Source: Planctomycetota bacterium
Lineage (GTDB): Bacteria; Planctomycetota; UBA1135; UBA2386
Length of the DNA: 64,000 nt
NCBI GenBank assembly: GCA_020638655.1
Contig: JACKIC010000004.1
Span: 1 to 64,000, forward strand
Direction: 5' to 3'
Made by a program: the position numbers and the translations under genes. Position 1 is the stretch's first letter; the number at the start of each line of letters is the position of its first letter. Shown here piece after piece: positions 1 to 7,769 of the stretch. The notes under the pieces are model-generated. The model was given only the letters and a program-made list of their open reading frames with translations. It was not told the DNA's origin and searched no databases.

Positions 1-1072
1 CGCCAGAACGTGGGCCAGTAGAGCTCGTGCTGGCCCTGCTCCGTGAACAGGTCGGCGAAGGTGAAGGAGTTGGTGGCGTAGCGATCGCGACGCGGCCGGG
101 GCCGGCGTCGAGCGCGGGGTGGGCCTTGGCGGCGTAGACGAAGGGGCGCTCGCCGCGCGACTGCGGCGGCGTGAACAGGTCGCGCGGCGCGGACCAGGGG
201 CCGGTGACGTCGCGCGCGCGGCGCTCGGCCACGGTCGTGGCGCCGAAGCCGCAGCTGTGCACGTGGCGCCAACCGCCTGGCACGCGATCGAGGGAGCACT
301 CGGGGCCGGCGTCGTCGAGCACGATCGTGGGTTCGTGGCCGTTCGCGTCCTGCCAACCGGTGTCGGTCCACACCTGCATCGGCAGTGCACCGTCGGCGTC
401 GCGGCGCAGCGGATCGATGGCAAAGCGGGCGAGGAAGCCGCAGTGGGGGCCGTTGCCGCGCGTGCCGAGCGCGACGACGTGTTCCTCGTCGCGCCACACC
501 GCGGTGCCGATGACGCCGTCGCGCGGCCGCGCGTCGGTCGCGACCTCGCGCCAGCGCCACTGCTGCGGATCGCGATCGGGATCGTCGACGCGCACGAGGC
601 GCCAACCTTCGATGGCGAAGCCGAGGCCTTTTCCCGGCGTGTTGCGCACACGCGTCTGGAACAGCAGCAGCGGGCCGTTCGGGAGCCGGATGCCGTGCAA
701 CGGCCAGTAGCCGATGTCGCCGTCGTCGCCGAAGAACGCCGCGGGCCTGCCGTCGTCTGCCGTCTGCCAATGGAATGCGATCGTCGCGCGCGTGGGGTCG
801 CGGCCGCGCTGCACGGCGAGCGTGTTGCGCACCATCACCGACCGGCGCCGGTCGCGCTGCGCGTCGAGCGCGACGAACGAGTCGCCGAACAGCCACAGGA
901 TGCGGTCGCCGCCGAGGTCGACGGAGTAGACCGCGTCGCCGCCGAGCCAGCGCGGGTCGCTGTGGAACAGCGCGTCGGCGGCTGGCCACGGTTCGGGCTC
1001 GACGGCGAGGCGCGCCGGCGCGGCACACGCCGCGAGCGTCGCCCACAGCCACCACGCCGCTCGCGCCCGCAT
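1..1072 (-). CDS. Putative secreted lipoprotein, DUF5005/DUF4185-like propeller; runs off the left edge
   Basis: The reading frame starts at an ATG whose first base is 1072 and overlaps the stop of the upstream peroxiredoxin as TGATG, so the two are probably translationally coupled. The N terminus is a short hydrophobic signal ending in L-A-A-C, a lipobox, so the mature protein should be lipid-anchored. Further in, the motif FHSDPRWLGGDAVYS followed by LWLFGDSF resembles secreted five-bladed propeller proteins annotated DUF5005 or DUF4185; that family link is from memory and not certain. Near 81-90 the frame breaks: the sensible continuation (YATNSFTFADLF) lies in another frame and would be restored by adding one base. 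This could be a sequencing error or a real frameshift. The C terminus is outside the window and no enzymatic role can be named. Confidence 0.6.
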   Translation of the reverse strand, partial: MRARAAWWLWATLAACAAPARLAVEPEPWPAADALFHSDPRWLGGDAVYSVDLGGDRILWLFGDSFVALDAQRDRRRSVMVRNTLAVQRGRDPTRATIAFHWQTADDGRPAAFFGDDGDIGYWPLHGIRLPNGPLLLFQTRVRNTPGKGLGFAIEGWRLVRVDDPDRDPQQWRWREVATDARPRDGVIGTAVWRDEEHVVALGTRGNGPHCGFLARFAIDPLRRDADGALPMQVWTDTGWQDANGHEPTIVLDDAGPECSLDRVPGGWRHVHSCGFGATTVAERRARDVTGPWSAPRDLFTPPQSRGERPFVYAAKAHPALDAGPGRVAIATPPTPSPSPTCSRSRASTSSTGPRSG

Positions 1073-1512
1073 CAGCCCAGATCGGCGAGGATCTGCTGCG
1101 GGTGCGTGCGCGCGTCGACCTTCGGGTAGACCTTGGCGACGGTGCCGTCCGGCGCGACGACGACGGTGATGCGCGCGGGGTATCCGGCGCTGGCATCGGC
1201 GGCGGCGCCGTAGGCGATGCCGAGCTGCTTGTCGGTGTCGCACAGCAGCGGGAACGGGAACGCGTACTTCTCGCGGAACGCGCGATTGGCGGCGACGTCG
1301 TCGAACGACGCGCCGACCACGGTGATGTTCTTGGCGTCGAGCTGGGGCTTCAGGTCACGGAAGCCCTGGCCTTCGGCGGTTCAGCCCGGCGTGTCGGCCT
1401 TGGGGTAGAACCAGAGCACGAGGGTCTTGCCGGCGAAGTCGGCGAGGCGGCGGGTCTGGCCGGCGTCGTCGACGACGGCGAAGTCGGGCGCGGGGGAGCC
1501 GATGGGGAGCAT
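1072..1512 (-). CDS. Selenocysteine-containing peroxiredoxin (BCP/PrxQ type), Sec at codon 44
   Basis: Starting at ATG 1512, 146 residues can be read if the in-frame TGA at 1383-1381 is decoded as selenocysteine. The text around it is KADTPG-U-TAEGQGF, the peroxidatic loop of BCP/PrxQ peroxiredoxins, where the family has Cys (TPGCT). The frame continues without a break to a normal TGA at 1074-1072, and the second half (VVGASFDD, LLCDTDKQLG, PARITVVVAPDG) is a well-conserved thioredoxin-fold peroxiredoxin. The enzyme should reduce hydrogen peroxide and organic hydroperoxides at the Sec, in the cytoplasm since no signal peptide is seen. A SECIS-like hairpin lies 15 nt after the UGA. The downstream lipoprotein start overlaps the stop. 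An automatic gene caller would report only a truncated 82-residue product starting at 1320. Sec-containing peroxiredoxins are known in other bacteria; decoding here is inferred. Confidence 0.88.
1346..1365 (-). promoter_or_regulatory. SECIS-like hairpin of the peroxiredoxin
   Basis: On the minus strand GGCTTC (1365-1360) pairs perfectly with GAAGCC (1351-1346) around the 8-nt loop CGTGACCT. The stem begins 15 nt after the UGA, and the loop has G and U near its 5' side. This matches the usual placement of bacterial SECIS elements, which sit inside the reading frame just after the UGA and bind SelB. Confidence 0.65.
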
Positions 1513-1716
1513 GGTGAGCGGGGGGCTGGAAGAAGCTGCAGGCAGTGTGTTCGCCCGGACCCGGGAAGTCGCGGTGACGTCGCGTGATTCCGCGCGAGGG
1601 CCTGACGGAGGTCAGTGTGCGGCACCAGATCTCAAGACGGAAGCCTCCGGAAATCGATATCGCGAGGACCACCGAGTCTCGCGCGGGGACGACCTCCGCT
1701 GCCACCGAACCGCCCC
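1513..1716. other. Divergent intergenic region
   Basis: This 204-bp gap separates the peroxiredoxin (leftward) from the GGDEF/EAL gene (rightward) and must hold both promoters. No convincing -35/-10 pair or operator palindrome was recognised. Confidence 0.5.
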
Positions 1717-4014
1717 ATGAGCAGAGGTCCCATACGCCTGACCCTCGGCACGCGAGTACTGCTCGTGCTGGTCGGCGTCGTCACCGCCTCGACGGTGATC
1801 GCGGTGTCGCTGCAATACAGTTCGCTCGCGACCGAGCTGCACCAGTCGGTGCGCGCGGGTCTGCATCGCGCGGCGGTGACGGCGTCGAGCCTCGTCGACG
1901 AACGGTTGCGCAACCAGGCCGATCGCTACGGCACGGTCGCGGCTTCGGCGCAGTTCCTCAGCGAGATCGACGTCGGTAACAAGTCGGCGTTGTTGCGCGT
2001 CGCCGAGCGGGTGCGCCGCCTGCATCAGGGCGCTGCGGTCCAGTTCCTCGATGCCGATGGCCTCGAGGTCGCGGGCTCGGGGCCGGAGGACCTGCGCGTC
2101 GCCGTGCGCGCGCAGATGACCTACGCGACGCTGCCGAACACCGTCGTGTTCTCGGGGGAGGTGCCCTACGCCGTGGTCAGCTGCCCGCTGCGGGTGACGT
2201 CGCGGCGACCGCTGAGCCTGATCGCCGTCGAGGCCATCCGGCCCGAGGAGTTCGCCGCGTGGTCGCGCACCTGCCGCGCCAAGGTCACCCACGGCATCGT
2301 CGACGAGGGCGGCGAATGGTCGTTGCCGTTCCGGGCGGCGGGCACGCGCGAGCTGCGCGTCGCCGACCTGGCCGACCTGCAGGCCAGCGCGCTCGATCGT
2401 TCCCGCGCCAGCCTGCTCGCCGGCGGCACGCTCGGCCTCGCCCTCGCGCTCGGCGCGAGCCTGTTCCTGGCCCGCATCCTGGTGCGCCCGATCCGGTCGA
2501 TCCAGCGCGTCACCGACCGCATCGCCGCGGGCGACACGGAGCTGCGCCTCGACGAGAGCCGCAACGACGAGGTCGGCGACGTCGCCCGTTCCTTCAACCG
2601 CATGCTCGACAACCTGCAGCGCAGCGTCGCCGAGCGCGCGCGCGTCGAGAGCCGCATCAGCCACCTGGCCTTCCGCGACAGCCTCACGGGACTCGCCAAC
2701 CGCCGCCTGCTCAAGGAGCAGCTGTCGCAGGCGCTGCAGCGCTCGCGCGAGCGGCAGTCGCAGATCGCGGTGGTGTTCCTCGACGTGGATCGCTTCAAGA
2801 ACATCAACGACTCGCTCGGGCACAGCGCCGGCGACACGTTGTTGCTGGGTGTCGCCTGTCGCCTGCACGCCTGCGTCGAAGCGTTCGGTTCGTTCGAGGC
2901 CGGCGACGACCGGGCGGCGCTGCTGGCGCGCCTGGGCGGCGACGAGTTCACCCTGGTGTTGACCGACGTCGAGGACCGCGAGCAGGTCACGGCGATCGCC
3001 GAGAGCATCCTGGCGACCTTCGCCACGCCGTGCGAGGTGCGCGGCCACGAGGTCGCGGTCAGCGCCAGCCTCGGCATCGCCATGGCGCCGTTCGACGGCG
3101 AGGACGTCGAGACGCTGCTGCGCCACTCGGACATGGCGATGTACTGCGCCAAGGGCCGCGGCGGCGCCGGCTACGAGTTCTACTCCGACACCATGGAGGA
3201 GATCGTCGCCAAGCGGCTCGAGCTCGAGAACAAGCTGCACCGCGCGCTCGAGAACAACGAGTTCGAGCTCTTCTACCAGCCGAAGGTGGACCTCGTGACC
3301 GGCGGTGTGACCGGCATGGAGGCGCTGCTGCGCTGGCGCGGTCGCGACGAGGTGGCCGTCTCGCCGGCCGAGTTCGTGCCGATGGCGGAGGAGACCGGGG
3401 CGATCGTCGCGATCGGCGACTGGGTGCTGCGCACGGCCATCCAGCAGTGCGTCGCCTGGCGCCGCGCCGGGCTGCCGCCGGTGCGCATGGCCGTCAACGT
3501 CTCGCCGCGGCAGCTCGAGTACCGCGACGACTTCGTCACCAAGCTGGAGGGCATGCTCGCCGAGTCGGGCCTCGACCCGTCGCTGCTCGAGCTCGAGGTC
3601 ACCGAGTACTCGCTGCTCAAGCACGAGGAGACCGCGGTCGCCCTGTTCGAGCGCGTGCGGGAGCTGGGCGTGGGGCTGTCGCTCGACGACTTCGGCACCG
3701 GCTACTCGTCGCTGAGCTACCTGCGCAAGCTGCCGATCGACACGGTCAAGATCGATCGCTCGTTCATCCAGAGCACCGACGAGAACCCCGCCGACGTGGC
3801 GCTGGTCGGCGCGATCATCGCGATGGCCAAGGTGCTCGGCCTGCGCGTGATCGTCGAGGGCGTCGAGACGCAGCAGCAGCTCGATCTGGTGGAGCAGCTC
3901 GGCTGCGACGAGTTCCAGGGCTTCCTGTTCAGTCGCGCGGTCGACGCCGACGCGGCGACCGCGATCCTACTGAGCAGCGCGGTCGACAGCGGCAAGATGG
4001 CCGTGTTGCGCTGA
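1717..4014 (+). CDS. Membrane-bound GGDEF/EAL cyclic-di-GMP protein with HAMP domain
   Basis: This 765-residue protein has a membrane helix at about residues 8-28, a roughly 200-residue periplasmic sensor region, a second helix at about 231-256, a HAMP segment at about 254-305, a GGDEF domain with an intact GGDEF at 407-411, and an EAL domain with EAL at 535-537. Later EAL hallmarks (DDFGTGYSSL, KIDRSFI, EGVE) are present. Both halves look catalytically competent, so it could make or break cyclic di-GMP in response to an external signal. No RxxD inhibitory site is found at the usual place before GGDEF, so product inhibition is not expected. The start at 1717 is chosen because the hydrophobic N terminus begins there; an upstream extension to 1615 would add an arginine/proline-rich tail with no sense. 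The sensed ligand cannot be told from sequence. Confidence 0.93.
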   Translation: MSRGPIRLTLGTRVLLVLVGVVTASTVIAVSLQYSSLATELHQSVRAGLHRAAVTASSLVDERLRNQADRYGTVAASAQFLSEIDVGNKSALLRVAERVRRLHQGAAVQFLDADGLEVAGSGPEDLRVAVRAQMTYATLPNTVVFSGEVPYAVVSCPLRVTSRRPLSLIAVEAIRPEEFAAWSRTCRAKVTHGIVDEGGEWSLPFRAAGTRELRVADLADLQASALDRSRASLLAGGTLGLALALGASLFLARILVRPIRSIQRVTDRIAAGDTELRLDESRNDEVGDVARSFNRMLDNLQRSVAERARVESRISHLAFRDSLTGLANRRLLKEQLSQALQRSRERQSQIAVVFLDVDRFKNINDSLGHSAGDTLLLGVACRLHACVEAFGSFEAGDDRAALLARLGGDEFTLVLTDVEDREQVTAIAESILATFATPCEVRGHEVAVSASLGIAMAPFDGEDVETLLRHSDMAMYCAKGRGGAGYEFYSDTMEEIVAKRLELENKLHRALENNEFELFYQPKVDLVTGGVTGMEALLRWRGRDEVAVSPAEFVPMAEETGAIVAIGDWVLRTAIQQCVAWRRAGLPPVRMAVNVSPRQLEYRDDFVTKLEGMLAESGLDPSLLELEVTEYSLLKHEETAVALFERVRELGVGLSLDDFGTGYSSLSYLRKLPIDTVKIDRSFIQSTDENPADVALVGAIIAMAKVLGLRVIVEGVETQQQLDLVEQLGCDEFQGFLFSRAVDADAATAILLSSAVDSGKMAVLR

Positions 4015-4029
4015 AGGCCCGGCGACGAC

Positions 4030-5085
4030 TCAGCGGCGGAAGCGCGGCTTGCGTCCGCGGGCCAGCGCCAGCGTCACCATCGTCGTCAGCACCGCCGCGC
4101 CCAGGCGCGCCTGGTGCTTGGGCCGCGACAGGCGCAGGTCGAGTTCGCGGCAGCGCTGCATCATCGCGTCGAGCGCCTGGTCGACGACGTAGCGGTACTG
4201 GCCGGTGAGCGCGGAGACCTTGGCGCGCAGGTCGACGCGGTTCTGCTGCAGGAACGTCGCGGCGCGCAGCGCGCGACCGCCGGCCTCCGGGTCGCTGAAC
4301 AACAGCCGCAGCTCGGTGTCGTGGCGCCACGGCATCTGCACGCCGTAGTAGCCGCGCCGCCGCCGGTAGTGCTCGCGCAACGTGTAGCGCAGCTTGGGCA
4401 GCGACTCGTCGCGGTCCCGCGTGGTCACGACGGGCTTGTCGCCGCCGACCTCGTGCAGCAGGCGGTCGAGCGCCTGCAGCTTCTTGAGGGCCGGCCAGTC
4501 GGCGTAGACCTCCTGCCAGTTGCTGTGCGGCGCGAGCCACACCGAGAAGGTCTCGGCGTAGTCCTCGGCGGGGTGGCTCTGCGCGTACCACGCGCCCAGG
4601 TGCTGCACGTAGCTCTTGCTGGTGGTGTTGGCCTCGTAGGCGTCGCGGTAGGGCAGGCTGTACTTGCCGAAGGTGCGGCGCCACGCCGCGCGGCGGTGCA
4701 GGCGGTAGGCGTTGTCGAACGCGTGCGCCGTCTCGTGCCGCAGCAGCTTCATGCACCAGTCGTGGGTGCTGCCCTCGGCCTCGAACATCTGGCTGTGTTC
4801 GAGCCGCACCAGGCGCGGGTGGGCGAGGTAGAACGGCACCGCGAACCCGGTCGAGCCCTCCGGCGTGAACCAGTCGACCGACAGGTAGACGTAGGGCCGG
4901 AACACCAGGCCGGCGCGCTCGAGTTCGCCGTTCAGCTGATCGACGCGGCGCTGCAGGGCGGTGCCCTCGAGGGCCAGATCGAGGTCGCACAGGCGCACGT
5001 CGAGCAGCTCCTCGGTCGGCAGCTGTGCCCACCAGGGCTCGGCAGGTCTGCGGCTGCGCTTGGCACGTTTGGGGCGCTTGGTCAC
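4030..5085 (-). CDS. Putative zinc metallopeptidase (HExxH zincin)
   Basis: The protein has 351 residues and a very basic N terminus (MTKRPKRAKRSRR). It carries HETAH at 117-121, the zinc-binding HExxH of gluzincins, and a downstream acidic candidate third ligand in DYAETFSVWL (E178). It resembles the family annotated as putative zinc-binding metallopeptidase (Peptidase_Mx-like), of unknown substrate. There is no signal peptide, so it is predicted to be cytoplasmic. A hydrophobic stretch near the C terminus (AAVLTTMVTLALA) is followed by a basic tail and might touch the membrane. It is transcribed away from the DCC-family gene at 5159 across a 73-bp gap. Function beyond proteolysis or peptide modification is not visible. 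Confidence 0.75.
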   Translation of the reverse strand: MTKRPKRAKRSRRPAEPWWAQLPTEELLDVRLCDLDLALEGTALQRRVDQLNGELERAGLVFRPYVYLSVDWFTPEGSTGFAVPFYLAHPRLVRLEHSQMFEAEGSTHDWCMKLLRHETAHAFDNAYRLHRRAAWRRTFGKYSLPYRDAYEANTTSKSYVQHLGAWYAQSHPAEDYAETFSVWLAPHSNWQEVYADWPALKKLQALDRLLHEVGGDKPVVTTRDRDESLPKLRYTLREHYRRRRGYYGVQMPWRHDTELRLLFSDPEAGGRALRAATFLQQNRVDLRAKVSALTGQYRYVVDQALDAMMQRCRELDLRLSRPKHQARLGAAVLTTMVTLALARGRKPRFRR

Positions 5086-5158
5086 CGTCGCAGGATAGCT
5101 GCGTTCGCAGCAGTGGCCACGGTGCGCCGCCGGATAGCCTATACGGGTCCCGTTGCCG

Positions 5159-5584
5159 ATGAATCCCGCGCTCCCTTCCGCCCCTGTGGTCCTCTACGAC
5201 GGCGTCTGCGGCCTGTGCCAGGGCTGGGTGCAGTGGGTGCTCGCGCACGATCGGCGCGCGGTGTTCCGCTTCGCGGCGCTGCAGTCGAAGGTCGCCGCCG
5301 AGCTGCTGGCGGCCGTCGGCGCGACCGGGCCCCTGCCCGACAGCCTCGTGCTCGTCGACGGCGGCGCGGTGCACACCCGGTCGGGCGCGGCGCTGCGCGT
5401 GTTCGGGCGCCTGGGCCTGCCGTGGTCACTCGCGCGCCTGGGCCTCCTGGTGCCGCCGCTGCTGCGCAACTGGACCTACGACTGGATCGCGCGGCACCGC
5501 TACCGCTGGTTCGGCAAGCGGGAGCAGTGCCTGGTGCCCACGCCCGCGCAGCGCGGCCTGTTCCTCGACGCGCCCGAAGGTTGA
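5159..5584 (+). CDS. Thiol-disulfide oxidoreductase, DCC family (DUF393)
   Basis: This short protein of 141 residues opens with LYDGVCGLCQGWVQW, the D-x-x-C-x-x-C signature of the DCC (DUF393) family, with D14, C17 and C20. The family has a thioredoxin-like fold and is thought to exchange thiols and disulfides; its partners are generally unknown. The body is rich in the usual R/W pattern (RHRYRWFGKREQCLVPTP), including a C-terminal Cys. ATG 5159 is preferred over the TTG two codons upstream. No strong Shine-Dalgarno is seen. The gene converges on the DUF4239-like gene 34 bp downstream. Confidence 0.88.
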   Translation: MNPALPSAPVVLYDGVCGLCQGWVQWVLAHDRRAVFRFAALQSKVAAELLAAVGATGPLPDSLVLVDGGAVHTRSGAALRVFGRLGLPWSLARLGLLVPPLLRNWTYDWIARHRYRWFGKREQCLVPTPAQRGLFLDAPEG

Positions 5585-5618
5585 GGGGAAGGCGGGACTG
5601 AGCGGCAGGCGTCGCGGC

Positions 5619-6395
5619 TCAGCGCCGCGCCGGGCCCAGCTGCTGCTGCAGTTCGACCATCGGCTGCTGGTCGACGCGCAACGTGCCGACGGTGACCTTG
5701 TCGAGGTCGGCGATCAGCGTCACGGCCGCGGAGAACGACAGACCCAGCAGCCAGTAGACGTGCGCGTTGGAGCGGCTCTTGACCCCGAACTGGTAGCCCA
5801 CCGTCGCCATTGCCAGCGCGACCATCGCGATCAGTCCCAGCCAGATCGTGGTGGGGATGCGGTGCTGCAGGGCGACGATCGTGCGGCTCGTGTGCAGGTC
5901 GAAGACGTCGTTGAGCGCCGCGACGAACAGCGCCGTGATCGGCGGCGGCAGGTCGGTCCCCGGCAGCGACATCGCGAGCTTCCAGAGCTGTTCCTGCAGC
6001 TTCGTCGCCGAGGCGAGCACCTGCGCCATCGCTTCGGGGTCCTCGGGGATCGAGGCGCGCCCGGCGACGTAGCGGCGCAGCAGGTCCTTGCACTCGTCGG
6101 CGGTCGGCTGCGGCAGCAGATCGGTGCGCAGGAACGCGGTGCCGATGGCGTTGACCTCTTCGATCAGCAGGTGCTTACGTTCGTCGAAGCGCGACGACGC
6201 GCTGCCGAAGGTGAAGGCCAGCAGGAACGCGAGCAGGCCCAACACCGCGCCGACGACCGAGCCGACGGGGCCGTCCTCGGCCGCCGCAGGGCGCCGCCGC
6301 AGCTGCCACTGCGCGAGGAAGTAGCCGAGGCGGATCGAGCCAAGGACCAGGACCACGGTCGATGCGAACACTGCCCACAGCGGAAGGGAGGTCAT
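5619..6395 (-). CDS. DUF4239-like (bestrophin-like) membrane protein
   Basis: The product has 258 residues with four clear membrane helices: about 7-28, 45-66 (GAVLGLLAFLLAFTFGSASSR), and two near the C terminus around 180-225. The segment LLAFLLAFTFGSASSRFDERK followed by EEVNAIGTAFLR is the signature of the DUF4239 family, called bestrophin-like in some databases. The family occurs widely in bacteria with no proven function; a channel or transporter role is only suggested by the name. It is transcribed leftward, 73 bp downstream of the WbsX-like gene, and could be cotranscribed with it. Confidence 0.8.
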   Translation of the reverse strand: MTSLPLWAVFASTVVLVLGSIRLGYFLAQWQLRRRPAAAEDGPVGSVVGAVLGLLAFLLAFTFGSASSRFDERKHLLIEEVNAIGTAFLRTDLLPQPTADECKDLLRRYVAGRASIPEDPEAMAQVLASATKLQEQLWKLAMSLPGTDLPPPITALFVAALNDVFDLHTSRTIVALQHRIPTTIWLGLIAMVALAMATVGYQFGVKSRSNAHVYWLLGLSFSAAVTLIADLDKVTVGTLRVDQQPMVELQQQLGPARR

Positions 6396-6468
6396 GAGGG
6401 GGGCGGCATTGTCGCGTGCGCGGCCCGATTCACCAGCGCGGCGGCGACCCGGCCTCCGCCCGCCCCGA

Positions 6469-7545
6469 TCAGCCGTCCCGGACCGCCTGCAGCCACCCCG
6501 TACCGAACCGCTCGTCCGGCTCCAGATAGTGCCCTTCGCTCCACTCGTTGAGCGAGGCGACGAGCACCAGCGGGTCGTCGACGCCGACCGGGGAGCGGAA
6601 CGCGCGCGCCCGGCGCAGCGCGGCGGCGAAGTGCTCGGGGTGTTCGCCCGTGATCACCGGGGACCACGGATACTTGTCGGGGCGCGCGTCGCCGAAGTCC
6701 GCGCCGCGCGGCGAGGCGTCCCAGCCCGGCGCGACCGACGGCATGTAGGGCAGACCCGACGCCGCGGCGAAGTGCGCCCACTGGCCGGCGCGCAGCGTCG
6801 CGTAGGCGCGGTAGTCCTGTTCGAACGGCCCCTTCCAGTCGGGCAGCAGCACGTAGTGGGTGACGCTGTCGAAGCCGACCGCGGCGGCCAGCGGCAGCGT
6901 CTCGGCGTTGGGCTCGATCGCGGCGAGGTGCAGGTCGCGGTGGCCGTGCGCAGCGAGCCAGCGGCGCGCGGCGCCGATCGCGGCCCTGGCGCCGTCGACG
7001 CCGAGTTCGCGCACGAAGAACGTCGAGTCGAAGATCGACAGGTAGTTGCGGCCCTCGATCGTCACGTAGTTGGGGCGGCAGAAGTAGTTGTCGGCCAGCA
7101 TCGCGACGAACTCGACGAAGTCGGCCTCGTCGCTGGGCACCTCGCGCGCCGGGTCGAGCACCGGCAGGTCCTGGCGCCGCACCGGCAGCACGCGCCGCGG
7201 CATGCGGTTGGCCCACATGCACGCGAACGGCATCGTGTCGCCGACCTCGCTGCCGAGGAAACCCCGGTCCAGGCCGGCCTCGAACACGCGCTTGCCGCGG
7301 CACCAGAACACCCCGAACACCAACGCGTCGACGCCGTGTTCGTGCGCGAGCCGCACGCGTCGCGCGACGGCGACCGGGTCGCGGTCGTCGTATTCGCCGA
7401 GCGCCGGGATCCGCGGCTGGTGATGGCCCGCGAAGCGCGGCCGGCAACCGCGCACGAGTTCCCACTCCGTGAAGCCCGGATGGAACGCGGCGTCGCGCTC
7501 GGCGATGGCGTGCCAGCCGGTGTAGACGTAGGCCGCCGTTCGCAT
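6469..7545 (-). CDS. Glycosyltransferase WbsX-like / GH99-like domain protein
   Basis: This 358-residue protein begins AAYVYTGWH and contains VFGVFWCRGKRVFE, PFACMWANR, DNYFCRPNYVTIEGR and ends with LVLVASLNEWSEGHYLEPD. These are the landmarks of the WbsX family (glycoside hydrolase 99-like TIM barrel), found in polysaccharide loci and in planctomycete secreted or cytoplasmic sugar enzymes. The final NEWSEG motif with its Glu is the best conserved part. Start 7545 is chosen because the family begins at this point; upstream Met codons would add a low-complexity tail. No signal peptide is seen. It may transfer or hydrolyse mannose-type sugars, but no polysaccharide genes are nearby, so the substrate is open. 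Confidence 0.82.
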   Translation of the reverse strand: MRTAAYVYTGWHAIAERDAAFHPGFTEWELVRGCRPRFAGHHQPRIPALGEYDDRDPVAVARRVRLAHEHGVDALVFGVFWCRGKRVFEAGLDRGFLGSEVGDTMPFACMWANRMPRRVLPVRRQDLPVLDPAREVPSDEADFVEFVAMLADNYFCRPNYVTIEGRNYLSIFDSTFFVRELGVDGARAAIGAARRWLAAHGHRDLHLAAIEPNAETLPLAAAVGFDSVTHYVLLPDWKGPFEQDYRAYATLRAGQWAHFAAASGLPYMPSVAPGWDASPRGADFGDARPDKYPWSPVITGEHPEHFAAALRRARAFRSPVGVDDPLVLVASLNEWSEGHYLEPDERFGTGWLQAVRDG

Positions 7546-7769
7546 CGGTGGGGCATGCTGCCCGCCGTGCATGGGGGCGTCCAGGATGCGGTCCTCAGGA
7601 TGCGGTCGGCAGCAAGCTGTTTGGCCTCGAGCAAAAGCGCCGCGGGGCACGGAACCCATTCTCGTTGCTGGCCCGTCCAACAGGGTTAATCGCCCGCCCC
7701 CCGGGTTTTTCCCCAAGAACAGCCGGGCACTTCGCCCGGTAGTTGAACCCCTCTCCCCGCATAGGACCT
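7546..7769. other. Divergent intergenic region with a small hairpin
   Basis: This 224-bp gap separates two divergent genes. A hairpin CCGGGC-ACTTC-GCCCGG at 7723-7739 lies 30 bp before the secreted-protein start, so it is likely in its leader. No clear promoter was identified. Confidence 0.4.

Noticed and set aside
1072..1512. Peroxiredoxin as a pseudogene cut by a stop codon
   Set aside because: The stop is UGA precisely at the peroxidatic Cys, the frame continues intact, and a second gene in the window shows the same pattern twice with hairpins.
1612..3624. Long open frames antisense to the GGDEF/EAL gene and others (also 7686-9656, 11493-15029, 48387-51491)
   Set aside because: High-GC DNA gives long stop-free antisense frames. 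Their products are R/A/H-rich without motifs, while the opposite strand holds clear domains.
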